64,000 nucleotides of DNA from Protopterus annectens (GCF_019279795.1 NC_056745.1:1490875503-1490939502); one strand, 5' to 3'; counted from the first letter of the stretch, positions 1-11,076 are shown. The notes: a model not told the origin generated them from the letters alone. A program made the numbers and translations.

Positions 1-219
1 GGGAAAAGGTTGATCAAAACCTTTCTTCTGACATTGTACAATAACAGAATCTTTACCCTTTCCTCCCTGAATGGTGTGGGAATTGATGTCGTTATTTTTC
101 TTTTCTGAAATACCAGGATCCAGGATCTCCAAGGTCAGTCGTAATAGGGAAAACGGGAACAAAGTTAAGCAGGTAGAATCAAATTCCTGTAAAGGGAACA
201 CCTTCATATTTTTGTGTCA

Positions 220-1400
220 TAATTATGGAAAGGAAAGTTATTAAGTAATTGAGTGAGTGGCTTGAGTTTACTAAAACTTACTCTGGTGAAGTACTTCCAT
301 TGAATGGAACATATGACAATAATAAATTAGAGAATCTAAAGGATATTTTTATTTTTGATATACTGAAGCTCTTAAAAGGGAAAGGAAGTCAGCTTTAAAG
401 GGATTACAGGATACTAATAAGAAGTTGCTACAACAGGTTAAAGAGGTTAAGAAGGCAGTACAGACCAGTAAAAAGGGATCCCTTTATCCTGTCTTGGCAA
501 GTTTGAAAGAAACTGGGGATGGCCAAAAGGCAGAGACTTTAGAAGAGGATGATAATCCTCCAGTAGCTATTGCACCCCACCCCCATATGTACTGGTATGG
601 GTGTCTCCTGTACAAAATTCTGCTGTTTCTCAGAAACCTGCATTTCAGACAACTGTCCATTGGACACCAGGCCAGTGTGTTACTGTTATATCTCAGCTTA
701 GCTCCACTGTTCAATCTTCATCTTCAGAACATGCATCTGCAGTCAAGAAGTTTTCTTCTTCTTCTTCCCATTTCCAACAAGCCTCTACCTCTCCAGTAGC
801 AACACTAATATTTGATACGCCCATAGCTCAGCACACATGCTCACATGACAGGGTAGGACAAGAATGTGTTGCCTCTGGAGAGGATCTTTTGGCACCTTTT
901 AGAGAAATATTGGGGGCTAATAATAGAGAGCTTGTTCATTGCCCTTGGACCCCCTGCTGATTTGCATACGATCTCCAAAAGTTTTACAAATATTAGAGAA
1001 GATCCTTAAAGGATCCTTTAAGGATTAAGGAGGAATTAAAAACTATAATAAAATGTTATAATCATACTTTGACAGATTCAAACCAGCTGCTTTGGGTAGT
1101 CACTTCAGATGAAATAAGAAAACAGTTACTTGAAAAGGCTAGAATAACATATTTTACTCTCACAGGAAATGCACTAACAGACAAAAGGACAACCTCCTCT
1201 CCTGCCTCATCTGATGGATCTTGCTTCAACTATGGTGAAGCAGGACACTGGAGAGGAGAATGCCCACACAAGCAAATGCACAGTCCAAGATACCTGGACT
1301 GAATGGCAGCCAAATTATAATAATGCTGCATTTCCTCCACCACCTCCTCAAATTGGAAGTAGTCAGGAATCACCATACTGACTATGTCAAAATAATAAAA
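220..1400 (+). pseudogene. Retroviral gag region (fossil)
   Basis: Capsid-precursor part of the retrovirus fossil. The firm sign is a CCHC zinc knuckle near 1228-1280, reading CFNYGEAGHWRGECPHK (C-x4-GH-x4-C layout), the nucleic-acid binding motif of nucleocapsid. Upstream text around 425-560 is rich in K/E and consistent with a matrix/capsid linker, but no capsid motif can be assigned. It sits directly upstream of the protease, as expected. Broken; non-functional. Confidence 0.6.
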
Positions 1401-1429
1401 CACAAATAAATCTTAATCCTCTGCTGTCA

Positions 1430-1790
1430 GTAGATCAAAAAGGACCCTATGTTAAGGTAAAAATAAATTCAAAGAAAATTCCTTTCCTGGTGGACACTGG
1501 AGCCACTAAGTCTGTATTAAAAGTTACCTCAGTCAGATACCAGTATCAAAGCATAAAGTAAAGGCAGTTGAAGTAACAAATGCAGTTACGTATCCTACTT
1601 CAGAACCTATACCTATTTCTTTAGGACCAACTGAAGAAAGGCATTTTTTCCTTTTGAGTACTACTACACCGGTAAATTTGGTAGGGAGAAACCTGTTATG
1701 CAAACTGGGTTACACTATTTACTGTACATCAGAAGGGGTGTATATGGATGTTCCAACAGAATCAGAGGGGGAAATATGAACAGCCTTAGT
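1430..1790 (+). pseudogene. Retroviral aspartic protease (fossil)
   Basis: The active-site text PFLVDTGATKSV lies near 1480-1520 and matches the retropepsin D-T/S-G signature. It falls between the zinc knuckle and the RT, the standard gag-pro-pol order. About 120 codons is the usual length for this domain. The remaining part is decayed. Family assignment is firm from the DTGA motif; activity is not expected. Confidence 0.6.
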
Positions 1791-1839
1791 AGAAGCTGAG
1801 GAACTGCCTGTTGGAGGCATACAGACATCTGAAAAAAAT

Positions 1840-2280
1840 GCTGCAGCAGGTACCTGCTAATTTACGGGATAAACATGCTAATGAAGTAGGTATATTAAAA
1901 TCTGCAGAACCAGAAAAATAAAATTGGATCCATCTAAACCTCTGCCTAGAGTTCCACAGCATCCACTGAAACCAGAAGCACAGCAGGGAATCAAACCTGT
2001 AACTCGGTTCTTGATAAAACGAGGAATAACAGTGCCAGCTAAAAGCCCTTGTAATACACCTATTCTCCCTGTAAATAAGCCAGAAAAGGATACTTATAAG
2101 TTTGTGCAAGATTTGAAGGGTGCAAACATGGTTCCAAATCCAGCAACAATACTGAGTTGCATACCACCTACAGCAAAATATTTTTCTGTGATAGATCTGT
2201 GTTCAGCATTCTTTTGTGTACCTCTCCACCATGAAAGTCAGTTTCTGTTTGCCTTTACTTATAAGGGACAACAGTATATA
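1840..2280 (+). pseudogene. Retroviral reverse transcriptase, N-terminal part (fossil)
   Basis: An open stretch from 1924 carries fingers/palm text of class I retroviral RT: PVTRFLIKRGI, SPCNTPILPV, KFVQDLKGAN, and the first catalytic aspartate block YFSVIDLCSAFFCVPLH. The stretch stops being retroviral at about 2280, where a tRNA-derived SINE begins. The YxDD block and RNase H are not seen, and the next retroviral sequence is integrase at about 4700. Confidence 0.75.
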
Positions 2281-2420
2281 GGTTCATAGATTAGTACTAA
2301 GCTAACTGCCCTTGCGAGCCATTTCAAGCCTAGCCAATTATCCCTTGTGAGACTCAAACCCTGCGCCTTGTGTTTGTAAGGCAAACACCTTAACCATTAG
2401 GCCACCCTCCCAACCCCTTG
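2281..2420 (-). mobile_element. tRNA-derived SINE with CR1-type 3' tail
   Basis: Read on the minus strand, the segment starts with a tRNA-like head: an A-box-like TGGCCTAATGG (2394-2404) and a B-box-like GGTTTGAGTCT (2350-2360), the internal RNA polymerase III promoter. It then runs into a body GGCTAGGCTTG...GGGCAG.TAGC.TAGTA and ends with CTATGAACC at the retroviral junction. That tail matches the 3' end of the CR1 LINE at 33310-33376, so this SINE probably used the CR1 machinery. Length (~140 bp) fits a short tRNA-SINE. Confidence 0.65.
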
Positions 2421-2423
2421 GTT

Positions 2424-2458
<35 letters not shown>

Positions 2459-3534
2459 TTTGCATTTGTTTACTGGGATGGTCCAGCTGTGCCAGAAGTG
2501 CCCATTTTCAGTGGAGTCCCGGGGAGAAAAACTCCACATATAAAGACATTTCACATACAATACAGAATTTACATTGATAAAGACATTTAGTACATATTAT
2601 TGGCAGCTTATACAACTGGTGAAAAAAAACAGTACATACAAGCAATACAGAGTATCAACATGAGAACATTCCATATGAGCAGTTTTCAGCTAGCAAAATT
2701 TATATAGGACACTTCATGCAGTGGGTGCAAAGCAGATATAGGAATTAATTAGAGACTAGGTACTTAAACTTTTCACACGTTTAGGAGGTGTAATAGCTGA
2801 GTGATAGGCTCTATGAGTCCTGATATTAAGGTAGGCTGCGAGAGTACCTGAATCTCACCTGGTTCAATGGTAGGTCTATAAGGGTTAGGAAGAGAAGAAA
2901 GTAGACAGGAGGGATCAATGGTAGGACAATGAGGGTCAGTAGAAGAGGGACATGGACAGGATGGAGAGGCTGAGTAAGTAAAAAGACAGGTGGATATGAA
3001 AGGAGGATGCCAGAGTAGCAGAGAGGGGGTGAGAATAGTTGTGATGGTTGAAGTTAGGTTATATGAAATGTGCTGTTAGCGCATGTGCACAGCCAAGATG
3101 AGGACAGGTGTTTCAGAGATGTCTTGAAAAGGATTACTGAGCAGGTGGAGCTAAGTGATGGGGAAGGGGACTTCCAAAGTTTTGTGATGGTAAAGGAGTA
3201 AAACATCTGGCCAGCCGAAAGTTTGGGTTTTTCCACATTTACAAGCAGTTGGTTGTTGGATCAGAGTGGTCTGTTAGGATGGTATAAAGTAAGTATAGAA
3301 GATACAACAGGGCACATGGATGGATTATGAATGCGTGTGTGAGCTGTAGTTAGTTGGATAAAGGTGAGAGAGTTGGGGAGTTCAAGCCATTTTAGGTTGC
3401 ATAATGATAAGCAGTGGGGTCATGAGTAGGAGGCATTAGTTACAAACTTAGCAATTTTGTTGTAGCACGAGTCTAGTTTGAACATTAGAGAGGACTGAAT
3501 GTTGGTGAGGAGGGGAGCACCATATAATACTTTT
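2421..3534 (-). mobile_element. L2-clade LINE, 3' part
   Basis: Minus-strand sequence encodes the C-terminal region of an L2-type ORF2: LYGAPLLTNIQSSLMFKLDS near 3450-3530, and further downstream FYSFTITKLW and a Ser-rich C-terminus at about 3054-3236. It ends in the tail seen in all L2 copies of this window: a GGAG..TTCTCC block, CTGAAAATGGGC, CCCAGTAAACAAATG and TAAA repeats. Several stops interrupt the frame. Immediately upstream (higher coordinates) it is fused to a 28S rRNA fragment. Confidence 0.75.
2424..2462. repeat. (TTTA)n microsatellite, L2 3' tail
   Basis: About ten TTTA units. On the minus strand this is the TAAA-type tail of the L2 copy that occupies 2421-3534, so it probably grew from the retrotransposon tail. 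Confidence 0.85.
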
Positions 3535-3717
3535 GTTTGAATATTTGCTACTACCACCAAGATCTGCACTCATGGCGGCTCCACCTGGGCCCTCGCCCTG
3601 GGCTTCAGTGCCACCACGGCGGCCCTCCTACTCATCGCCGCGTAGCACCCTCAGCTCCCAGCGCTGGCTGGATATGGGCCCAGCACTCCAGCACCATTGA
3701 TTTCCAGGGCTAGTTGA

Positions 3718-3751
<34 letters not shown>

Positions 3752-3794
3752 ATTCCGACTTCCATGGCCACCATCCTGCTGTCTATGTCAACCA
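3535..3794 (-). pseudogene. 28S ribosomal RNA fragment inside a LINE chimera
   Basis: On the minus strand the sequence matches vertebrate 28S rRNA from memory: GACAGCAGGATGGTGGCCAT, GGAAGTCGGAATCCGCTAAG, GTGTAACAACTCACCTGCCG, AATCAACTAGCCCTG, GAGTAGGAGGGCCGC, GGTGGAGCCGCCATGAGTGC and CAGATCTTGGTGGTAGTAGC, ending CAAATATTCAAAC. These blocks are in the correct order and spacing, so about 260 bp of 28S lie here. It is an isolated fragment, much more GC-rich than its surroundings, in the same orientation as the flanking L2 and PLE pieces. A functional rRNA gene is excluded by its size. Likely origin: template switching to rRNA during reverse transcription. Confidence 0.9.
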
Positions 3795-4155
3795 TAAATG
3801 AAAGGCACACAATCTGAAAATTATTTTATTCTGAGCGCGCTGCAATCAAATTCAGCGATTGCTTCTTGAGGAGGATGGTTAGCGATCCAATCTTCAGAGC
3901 ACAGAACATTCATCAAGCGCAAACAAAAAATCTTGGTGAGTGGCTGTGAAAAGTCTCCTCACAGCAACTGACTACAACAAAGTGGTGCATCATCAAATAA
4001 AAGGTCAGGTTGAACACATTTAATAATTAAAAACAAAGGACACTGAACAGCATTAAACAGACCCTAAAATCATACTGGAGTACACAAACATAACGGAGGA
4101 GGGTAATAGAAAAGAAAAGGCAAGGGCAAGTTGGGCTGATGCACTGAGTAGATGT
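3795..4155 (-). mobile_element. Penelope-like element 3' end (truncated)
   Basis: No coding sequence is seen. On the minus strand, 3838-3869 reads CTCAAGAAGCAATC, a loop, then GATTGC and GCGCTCAGAATAAAAT. This resembles the ends of the two coding PLEs in this window (CTGANGA, hairpin, GAAAGCG, then T/A-rich text). It sits between the 28S fragment and the L2 RT fragment. Assignment rests only on this end structure and position. Confidence 0.4.
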
Positions 4156-4640
4156 TTGTGTCAGTAGAGTGTGCCAAACCTTTGATGTGTCTTTTTGACA
4201 TTGGACTGGATGTGCATGTCAAATGTGAGGTTTTCATCTATGATGACACCTAGCAGTTTTGTGCTAGGTACAATGTCAATGGTGGTACCATTTAGGGATT
4301 GAATGGTAAAGTCCTCTTTTTGTAGGGGTGTGGACGTTTTGGGGGCAAAGATTACTAGTTTGGTTTTGTTGGAGTTCAGGGCAAGATGATTATTAGACAT
4401 CCAAACTTCAGTGGAGGCGAGGGAATTTTGGGTGAGTTGATGTAGTTCTGAGGAGTTGTTTGCAATGCAGATGATAGTGGAGTCATCTGCATACTGGATG
4501 ATTGAGCCTTGAAAGAGTATGATGTGGAAGTTATTGATAAATATGCTAAACAGAAGTGGGCCTAAAATGGAGTCTTGAGGAACAGCAGTGGTGGTGTTTA
4601 GGAAAGGGGAGTAAAAATTCTGTCATTTAGTACATTGTTG
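4156..4640 (-). mobile_element. L2-clade LINE, reverse transcriptase fragment
   Basis: Minus-strand translation shows RT palm motifs: SILGPLLFSIFINNF (domain B/C approach), QYADDSTIICIANNS (catalytic YADD, near 4480-4510) and then WMSNNHLALNSNKTKLVIF and STKLLGVIIDENLTF (open from 4400 to 4161). This is typical of the L2 clade. It continues, after the PLE and 28S intruders, into the C-terminal part at 2421-3534; some 20-30 residues between the two parts are not seen. Confidence 0.8.
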
Positions 4641-4699
4641 TCTGTTAGTGAGGTTAACATCTTGACTAACATCTTGATTTTAAAAAAGTATCAACTTTC

Positions 4700-5725
4700 A
4701 GAGCTGAAGCATCACATGGAGAAGTTCAGAGATGGCTTAAAGACAGATGCCATAAATCTGATCATGTGTTATGGCAACATCAAGATGGCCGACTGGTGGC
4801 GCCTGCCTCTTTGCTACCTGACCTGTTAAGGGCATATCATTTACCTTTCCATGTAGGTAAGACAGCATTATTTACAATCAAATTAGCCAGAGTTGGTATG
4901 TCCCACATATTTTCTCTTTGATGCTTCAGTATGTTAATAATCGTACAGCCTAACATACAATGTTAGCAAAAATTTGAATGTTAAAGCTGCTTGCTTACCA
5001 CCACCTTGGGGTCCTTTTGTTAATGTGCAGCTGGACTTTGTCCAGATGTCAAAGGTCTGTAATTAACAATTTATATTGGTGGTGGTATGCATGCTTTCTG
5101 CATGGGTGAACACTTACCCATGTCACAAAATTCTGTGACAGTTAAACTTTTTGAATTTATTCCTATATCTGGTATACCTTGTACTATCAATAGTGATCAG
5201 GGAACACATTTTAATAATTCCCTGACCACAGAGCTATGCAACATTTTTAATACTAAGTTGAGTCATCACTGTCCTATTGTCCACAGTCATCTGGATTAGT
5301 AGGGAGGATCAACAGGACCCTTAAAAATAATATTTCAAAGATTTGTGCTAAAACAAATCTTAACTGGCCAGTGGTCCTCCCCTTAACATTAATGAGTATG
5401 ATGTACATTAAATACTAAAAGAAGATTGAGCCCCTATGAAATATTAATGGGGAGACCCATGGCCCTTCCAGCTATTCCCCCTGTGTCAAATGACGAATCA
5501 ATATTAATGGATGATGTTATATTGTCTTACTGCACAAAACATATTCATTTCTTGCAGCAGTACCACAGAACTATAGAAGAAGCTCTTCTTCAACCTCCCG
5601 ACCAGCTCTGTCACCAACTGGGGCCCGGTGATTGGGTTTATCTTAAAACTTTCCAGAAAAAGAACTGTTTGAGTCCAAAGTGGAAAGGCCTTCTCCAGGT
5701 CCTGCTTACCACCTATAAGATTTGA
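4700..5725 (+). pseudogene. Retroviral integrase region (fossil)
   Basis: Downstream of the nested insertions, the retrovirus resumes. The text GRLVAPASLLPDLL and YHLPFHVGK near 4790-4860 is like the N-terminal zinc-binding part of class I integrases. The core follows: QLDFVQM near 5030 and CTINSDQGTHFNN near 5190, the first two catalytic acidic positions in their usual surroundings, then EILMGRP near 5440 and a C-terminal SPKWKGLLQVLLTT near 5670. The region is broken and cannot be active. Confidence 0.7.
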
Positions 5726-7400
5726 AAATACTGTAATTAGCTAGAAACACTGTATGCCATAAGACTGAGAAACAAAAGTCTTAACTACCCAAGCTCATGC
5801 TTTAATAGGTGTCAGTCTCTCCCTTATAAACCAAGTCTTGTGCACTGTCTAGCATGAATTCTCCAAATACTGTAGTTTATTTAATAAGGTTTTATTAGAT
5901 GTTCACAATATCCGAATACTGTCTCCATTAACAGTTCTGATAAACAATTCAAGTTGCTGTACATCATTCTAACTGTCCTGAGCAAAGTAAACTGACATAG
6001 TCTCTAGATGACTTGTTTTCAATACTCATGCTCAAGTGTTAAACATCTTTTCTGAAGTAACAGGTTGAACGAACTTACTAACCTTAACTGCCTTGCTATC
6101 CTGAACACAGCAAATTATATTCTCTTTTTCAGTAATTAACCACACCGCTAGCCTTGATCCTCCGGCTAAATCTTGTTTTTTCAGCAAGGTCAACATTCAG
6201 TGAAAGATTCTTTGTTTCTGCTTTCCTAAAATGTATGTATATATGAAACACCATTTCTAGGCGTATTTTATTCTTTAGCCTGTCTAATGTCTAATAACTA
6301 CTGTACAATGAAAAACCCTGATCTAACAGTTGCCCCTGAAGTCCCTTGACGAAAGTCTACTGGGACCCACTTCTGTAGTTACCTTACGTTTATATTGCTA
6401 ACTTCTGTATTTAGCTTTTATGCTACTTGACGTATAATCTTAAACTTTACAGTTTGGTGTCTATTCCAAAGTGCTTTTTTTACTATTTGGAGAAGTTTTA
6501 GTTTGAGCACTTTATTTTCTTACATCTTCTACTATCCTGGGTCAGTAACTAAAGAACTTCAATCCTCACCACTGACTCCAGTGTGACATTGTCACCTAAA
6601 CAGGAGCAATATTTCACAATTTACCCTAAGAACACAATAGGAATCTATAACCTGGGACTAGACTGTATACTTCTGCCCACCCCTAATGTAACTCTTTATT
6701 ACACACTTCAGAGTGATGTATCCCAGTTTAAGACCTGTGATACACTCAAACTTAAATAAATTAAATCTCACACATCCAAACACTTCTGGAAAAGCCTACC
6801 ACAGATTTCCAGCTGTGCCCCTTCCCTAAAACAATAATATGGTAATGGGCTGCCACCAGTAACAGCATCTACATGTCCTTTTAAAGGGGTGTCTAGTTAT
6901 TAAAATTAGATATTAAAACAAATAGTAGCATATGACCTAAAGCAGTCAGGCTCTTGGAGTGGTCCAGGAGATATCAAAGCAGGAATAAGCACTCTCAAAT
7001 CACTAAAGAATACACTGATTGACCAGCTACAATGTAAAATAATACAATGGCATCACATCTGTTTCAGGGAGTTTACCATTCATGAGCTGGCATCAGTGTT
7101 TCTTTGGATTTTGCATCAGGGCCATTTAGCACAGTATAATGGAGGGAGGGTTTTACTATAGATCCTCAGTTGCATGCTTCATTTGAGGGGTGGGTGTAGA
7201 ACCTTTTGTATTGTTGAAAGAAGGTAATCAAACACTATGTTATGGAACTGAATTACTTGTATAGTTTGGGTGTACAGCTTCAGATAGTGGCAGTTAGTGC
7301 AGAGGGATAATGCTATAAGCTGTAGCTCATGTCGTACAAGGTTTGATTCTTTGCCCTGCATTTGCTTACTTTTGACTTTGACCAAATCACTTAACTAGAC
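5726..7400. other. Retroviral 3' flank and unassigned DNA
   Basis: No clear gene. Around 6540-6750 there is weak env-like text with a possible N-glycosylation site (NVT) and regularly spaced cysteines, in the place where env would be expected downstream of integrase; this is only suggestive. No LTR pair could be defined. The stretch 6790-7400 shows nothing I recognise. Confidence 0.3.
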
Positions 7401-7405
7401 AGTGC

Positions 7406-7745
7406 TTGGGAGGAATTTCAGCTAGGTGCTTTAATGGTCCACGTCAGTTAAAATTAACCACCAACAACATTGAGACCTTGGTAGTTCGTGCAGCCTTGAC
7501 AGATTCTTCTGCTGCACTTCCGCCCATTTGTATTATGTACTATGGTAACAGGCTTGAATTTGTTATTAAAGTATGCACTCTTGATGTTATTGCAGACTTG
7601 TGTTTAACATTTTTGGATCAGCTGTTAGCTGCAGTGAAAGTCTTCCTCTTTCCATATGTGAAACATACCAAGAATCTACCTCAAGCTGATCTCTTGGTCA
7701 TTGTTCGTGCCTTGCTCCCTTACAGATTGGCTTACTGCAATTATT
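7406..7745 (+). pseudogene. LINE ORF2 fragment, RT thumb region
   Basis: An open stretch carries ADLLVIVRALLPYRLAYCNY, which resembles the block H-A-F-x-S-R-L-D-Y-C-N found after the RT palm in L2/CR1/Rex-type LINEs. Preceding text (about 90 residues) would correspond to the region after the YADD motif but is poorly conserved. It is cut at its 3' side by the minus-strand L2 tail beginning at 7739. Clade not decided. Confidence 0.4.
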
Positions 7746-8700
7746 TATTTATTTCTTTAATTTATTTTACATTTGTTAACCAGGAAAGTCCAACTTAGAG
7801 AATAATAGCAGCATCTAAGGAAACATAATAATAATATACATACAGGATACATATAAGGAATACAATTGAGTGCAGATGGCTCCAAGCACAAACATAAGTA
7901 CAAAAACAGTATCACACAAGAGAACAGTGAATATATATTTTGGACAGTAAGCCAATATTAATATAAGTATAAAGGATATAACCTTTCTTTTTTTTTTGAG
8001 TTGGGTAGCATACTGTGGTTCACCATGTCGAAGGCTTTTGATAACTCTAGGAATATTGAGGATACAAATAGACCATTGTTTCTATATGACTGACAATGTT
8101 GGTGAAGGAGAGTAGCGCTGTGGTAGTGCTATGGGAAGGTCTGAAGCCATGCTGGGGTATGGATAGCAGACTATTTTTTAGGAGGTGCATTAGCTGGGAA
8201 TGAACTACCCTTTCTAATAATTTTGATAAAGGTGATAGGATTGCAACAGGGCAATAGTAAGTTCAAGGGACTTACCCCCTTTGTGCAGTGGTATAATATG
8301 TGATATTTTCCAGGTGTGAGGTACTTTACATTCTGATATTGACCTATTTATGAGAACGGACAGTCTGCAGGTAGATTGCCAGCCACCAGAGTGGTTGGTT
8401 TCAGCTTGTTGAGAAGTCTAGCAATAGTTTTAGTAGGGACTGGTTCCAGGGAGAAACTGGAGGAGTTGTTTATTATACTGGTGTGGGTTGGAGTCTCTGT
8501 AGGTAAGGGGCTGCTAGTAGTATTTTGGGTGTTGGCTAGGGCTTGGACTGTTTCGGTAAAGGATTTGTTGAATTGGGTGGGGATATTTTCATGGTTGTTT
8601 GGTAGTACAGGCTTAGGAGTGGTGGATTTTCCTGGGTTACCACATTGGCTCCAAGAGTTCTTGTCATTGTTCAGCTTCAGATGGGCACCAAATTCTTTTT
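7739..8700 (-). mobile_element. L2-clade LINE, internally deleted
   Basis: The minus-strand 3' tail (7739-7800: TTGGACTTTCCTGGTTAACA then TAAATAAA repeats) is of the L2 type seen across this window. From 8700 down to 7990 the minus strand encodes pre-RT and RT text ending in SKAFDMVNHSMLPN (domain A, K-A-F-D). The RT C-terminal part is missing between, so this copy has an internal deletion. A T-rich run near 8695-8710 marks the 5' edge. Confidence 0.6.
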
Positions 8701-8919
8701 TTTTTTTTTTGCCATGGCATTCAGTGGTGTGGGATAAACATAAAGGATTGATCTACTATTGTATTAATAATTTGTTTTACATGTTATTTGCATTTCAGTA
8801 TATGTTATTTCTAATTCCTTTTGTTACCAGTGTTTTGTGTAAAAACGCCTAATTACATTTGAACTCAAATATGTTTTATTCTTCATCTTTATCTTGCATC
8901 ATTTCAGCATCATATTTCG

Positions 8920-9419
8920 GTGGGAGGAAGGGCTCAGTAATATCCAAGTGTTATACTGTTTGACTAAATGATTCAGGTCTTCTCCTTACTGATGTTACTG
9001 AGTCTGTGTTACATAACAGCTGCACAATGTAATATAATGGATGCCTACTCAACAGGTTATGTGCAGCAGTTATCACCTGTGTCTCAGCATGCATACCTTT
9101 GCAGTAATGAAAGGAAGGTCATTATCACATTAGCAATACGTGCAGTTACAGTGTAGCAGTTAGTCATTATCACATTACCAATATGTGCAGTTACAATGTA
9201 GCAGTTAGTCATTATCACTTTTCTGAGAAAAGTCTCAGCTGCTGTCACTGTTATTCACATAAGTACAAGTCGTTATCACTTTGATGAATGCACAAGCCAG
9301 GTTGTGTTTTTTTCTCTGCTTGGAGTCATTACAAGCAACCCCCCCTCATTCTTCATCAATTGCCTACCCTCCTAAACCCCTGATTTTTTTTCTGGCTGTA
9401 TATATACATTTTTTTTATG

Positions 9420-9454
<35 letters not shown>

Positions 9455-10010
9455 TGTGTGTGTGTGTATAGCGATATATATGTATGTACATAATGTACTT
9501 GCACATATATACATTGGTCACACGCATATATATAATTTTGGTGATTGTGCGTGTCTGAACATTTTGCTGAAGGGGTCATTTGGGTGAATGTTTCATTTAG
9601 GGACATGTGTATAACATGTAGTAATGAAGATGGTGGTACAGGAAATAATTAATTTGTGTACCAGGGAAGTGCTTGTGCATATATGGTCAGACTGCTAAAG
9701 ATCGTAATATAGATGTGGTGTAACAAGTATAGGTTATCTATAGCTCAGGTTTCAGTGATGGTTATTATATTTTTTTGTTTATGCATTGATGGGTCTTACT
9801 GTATCCAGAGTGATAGTCAGATACGCTAACTGGAATTATTACTTTTGTGACAATTCTTACATGGATGACCCAGATAGGTTTGACATTTCTGCTTGTATTA
9901 CTGTACTTCTGCTTATACTCAGTAGCTGGGCATGTTTCCATGCTTTGTTAGTCATGGGTGGTAGGAGGAGGGGCTCAGTAACATCCAGGTGTTGTACTAT
10001 TTTGACTGAA
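8920..10010. repeat. Dispersed direct repeat of ~50 bp, copies 8920-8970 and 9957-10010
   Basis: Both copies contain GGAGGA.GGGCTCAGTAA, ATCCA.GTGTT.TACT and TTGACT.AATG in the same order with a few substitutions. They lie about 1,040 bp apart in the same orientation. They may be two ends or two internal repeats of one unidentified element whose body lies between or around them. Confidence 0.55.
9424..9451. repeat. (TA)n microsatellite
   Basis: Uninterrupted TA run followed by a TG run and further TA/TG-rich text to about 9540. Confidence 0.95.
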
Positions 10011-10321
10011 TGCCTCTGCACTCCACACTGACATGTATTAGAACATGCTAAAGCAAAACCTGTGTGTGTCTGTGGAGTAGGTTTGTACCTCTGCAACGTC
10101 ATCACCACTTATGTACCTAATGCAAAGAATACTGCCCCTGGGGCTAGGATGGAAGATTTGGATGGGCTAACCAGGTAATGCATATGATTGATATATATAT
10201 ATATATATATATAGTCTTCCAATACATCTGTCAAACATCAGTAGTAATTTGCATTTTCTTTCCTGTGCAGGTTTGTCCACCTTCTGACACTGACATGGCT
10301 TCATGACCAGGAGAACAACAA

Positions 10322-10671
10322 ATGACAGTGTGGGTATGTGGCCATTCCTACATTCACTGCGCTGCCAGTCCTGCCTCCATAACTGAAAATCATTACAACG
10401 TGAGCTTCCCCACATCTAGTTTAAAGGTATACTGGATTGCAAGAAGTGGTATGCATTGGAGCGGAGTACTGCAGTTGTTGGAAGAGAAGTGTTCCATGTA
10501 CCCTGAGCCCGACATCCTTGTGCTGCACATTGGAGGGAATGCCATCAGTCAACCACTCAGAAGGCTGCGGTTTCAAATCAGAGCAATTTTTGAACACCTG
10601 CAGTCGTGGTGGCCGTGTTGTCATTTTGTGTGGTCTGACATAATTCCTCGACAGATATGGAAAACAGACAA
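10322..10671 (+). pseudogene. SGNH/GDSL hydrolase-like ORF, N-terminal part
   Basis: The frame opens with VWVCGHSYIH, matching SGNH block I (G-H-S with the nucleophilic Ser), followed by RSGMHWSGVLQLL, DILVLHIGGN (block III, GGN) and a W-S-D-I-I-P-R-Q text. These are landmarks of the SGNH hydrolase domain known from vertebrate Ngaro-type retrotransposon ORF3 and from related orphan ORFs. At 10672 a DIRS element begins, cutting the domain; its remaining part lies at 16232-16441. No RT or recombinase of its own is seen beside it, so whether it is transposon-derived or a host gene is open. Confidence 0.6.
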
Positions 10672-10718
10672 AGTACAGTTTTGTACCTACCATAAATGTA
10701 GATGTTCGAGTGCTAATA

Positions 10719-10880
10719 CAGCTGCAGTAATCACAGATGGGTTTTCTGCCGTCAGGCGGTCCCTCGCTCGGCCAAATTCCAAAGTCTTGGTCCGGCGTCG
10801 GTTGTCGTCGCTTTCGCTTCTGACGTCAGTGAGGCCAGAGTATATAAGACACAGCCGACGCCATGTTCTTCAGTCTTTCT
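10719..10880. repeat. DIRS inverted terminal repeat, left
   Basis: Inverse of 16060-16219, beginning CAGCTGCAGTAATCACAGAT and containing GTATATAAGACACAGCCGAC, with a TATA-like GTATATAA. The outer 47 bp (10672-10718) are unique to this side and are matched by the internal complementary region. Confidence 0.9.
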
Positions 10881-11076
10881 TGCCCCAGATGTCAGGTGCC
10901 CCCCAAAAGAAGGCAATACATAAATTATGCTTATATGCGTATACATGTAATGCAATATAATCCAAAAACAGTGGTTGCAAGCAAATAAACCTTAGAAGGA
11001 TAACCCAGTCAGGCTGTATGAAGAGGTTGTTAGGCCCCATGCCTTTACCAAGTGGGGAAGGAGGGAGGGAAACCTG

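Larger units (their letters stand above)
1..6750 (+). mobile_element. Class I endogenous retrovirus fossil (gamma/epsilon-like)
   Basis: Gag zinc knuckle, aspartic protease, reverse transcriptase and integrase similarity appear in retroviral order on the plus strand. The RT text (SPCNTPILPV, FVQDLK, VIDLCSAFFCVPLH) is of the gamma/epsilon retrovirus type rather than Ty3/gypsy. The element is interrupted at 2281-4640 by younger insertions in the opposite orientation. It is old and heavily broken, with clearly more than ten disruptions. The left LTR would lie outside the window, and I could not define a right LTR; the right limit is a guess based on weak env-like text around 6540-6750. Confidence 0.75.
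8870..10321. other. AT-rich unassigned DNA upstream of SGNH ORF
   Basis: No coding sequence supported. Contents: a ~45-bp tandem pair at about 9128-9220 (GCAGTTACA.TGTAGCAGTTA); two ~50-bp related blocks at 8920-8970 and 9957-10010; (TA)n runs at 9424-9451 and 10190-10213. At 10249-10271 a pyrimidine-rich TTTCTTTCCTGTGCAG resembles a splice acceptor just ahead of the SGNH-like ORF. Confidence 0.5.

Noticed and set aside
3560-3720. GC-rich stretch first considered a CpG island or host exon
   Set aside because: It matches conserved 28S rRNA words in the correct order on the minus strand.
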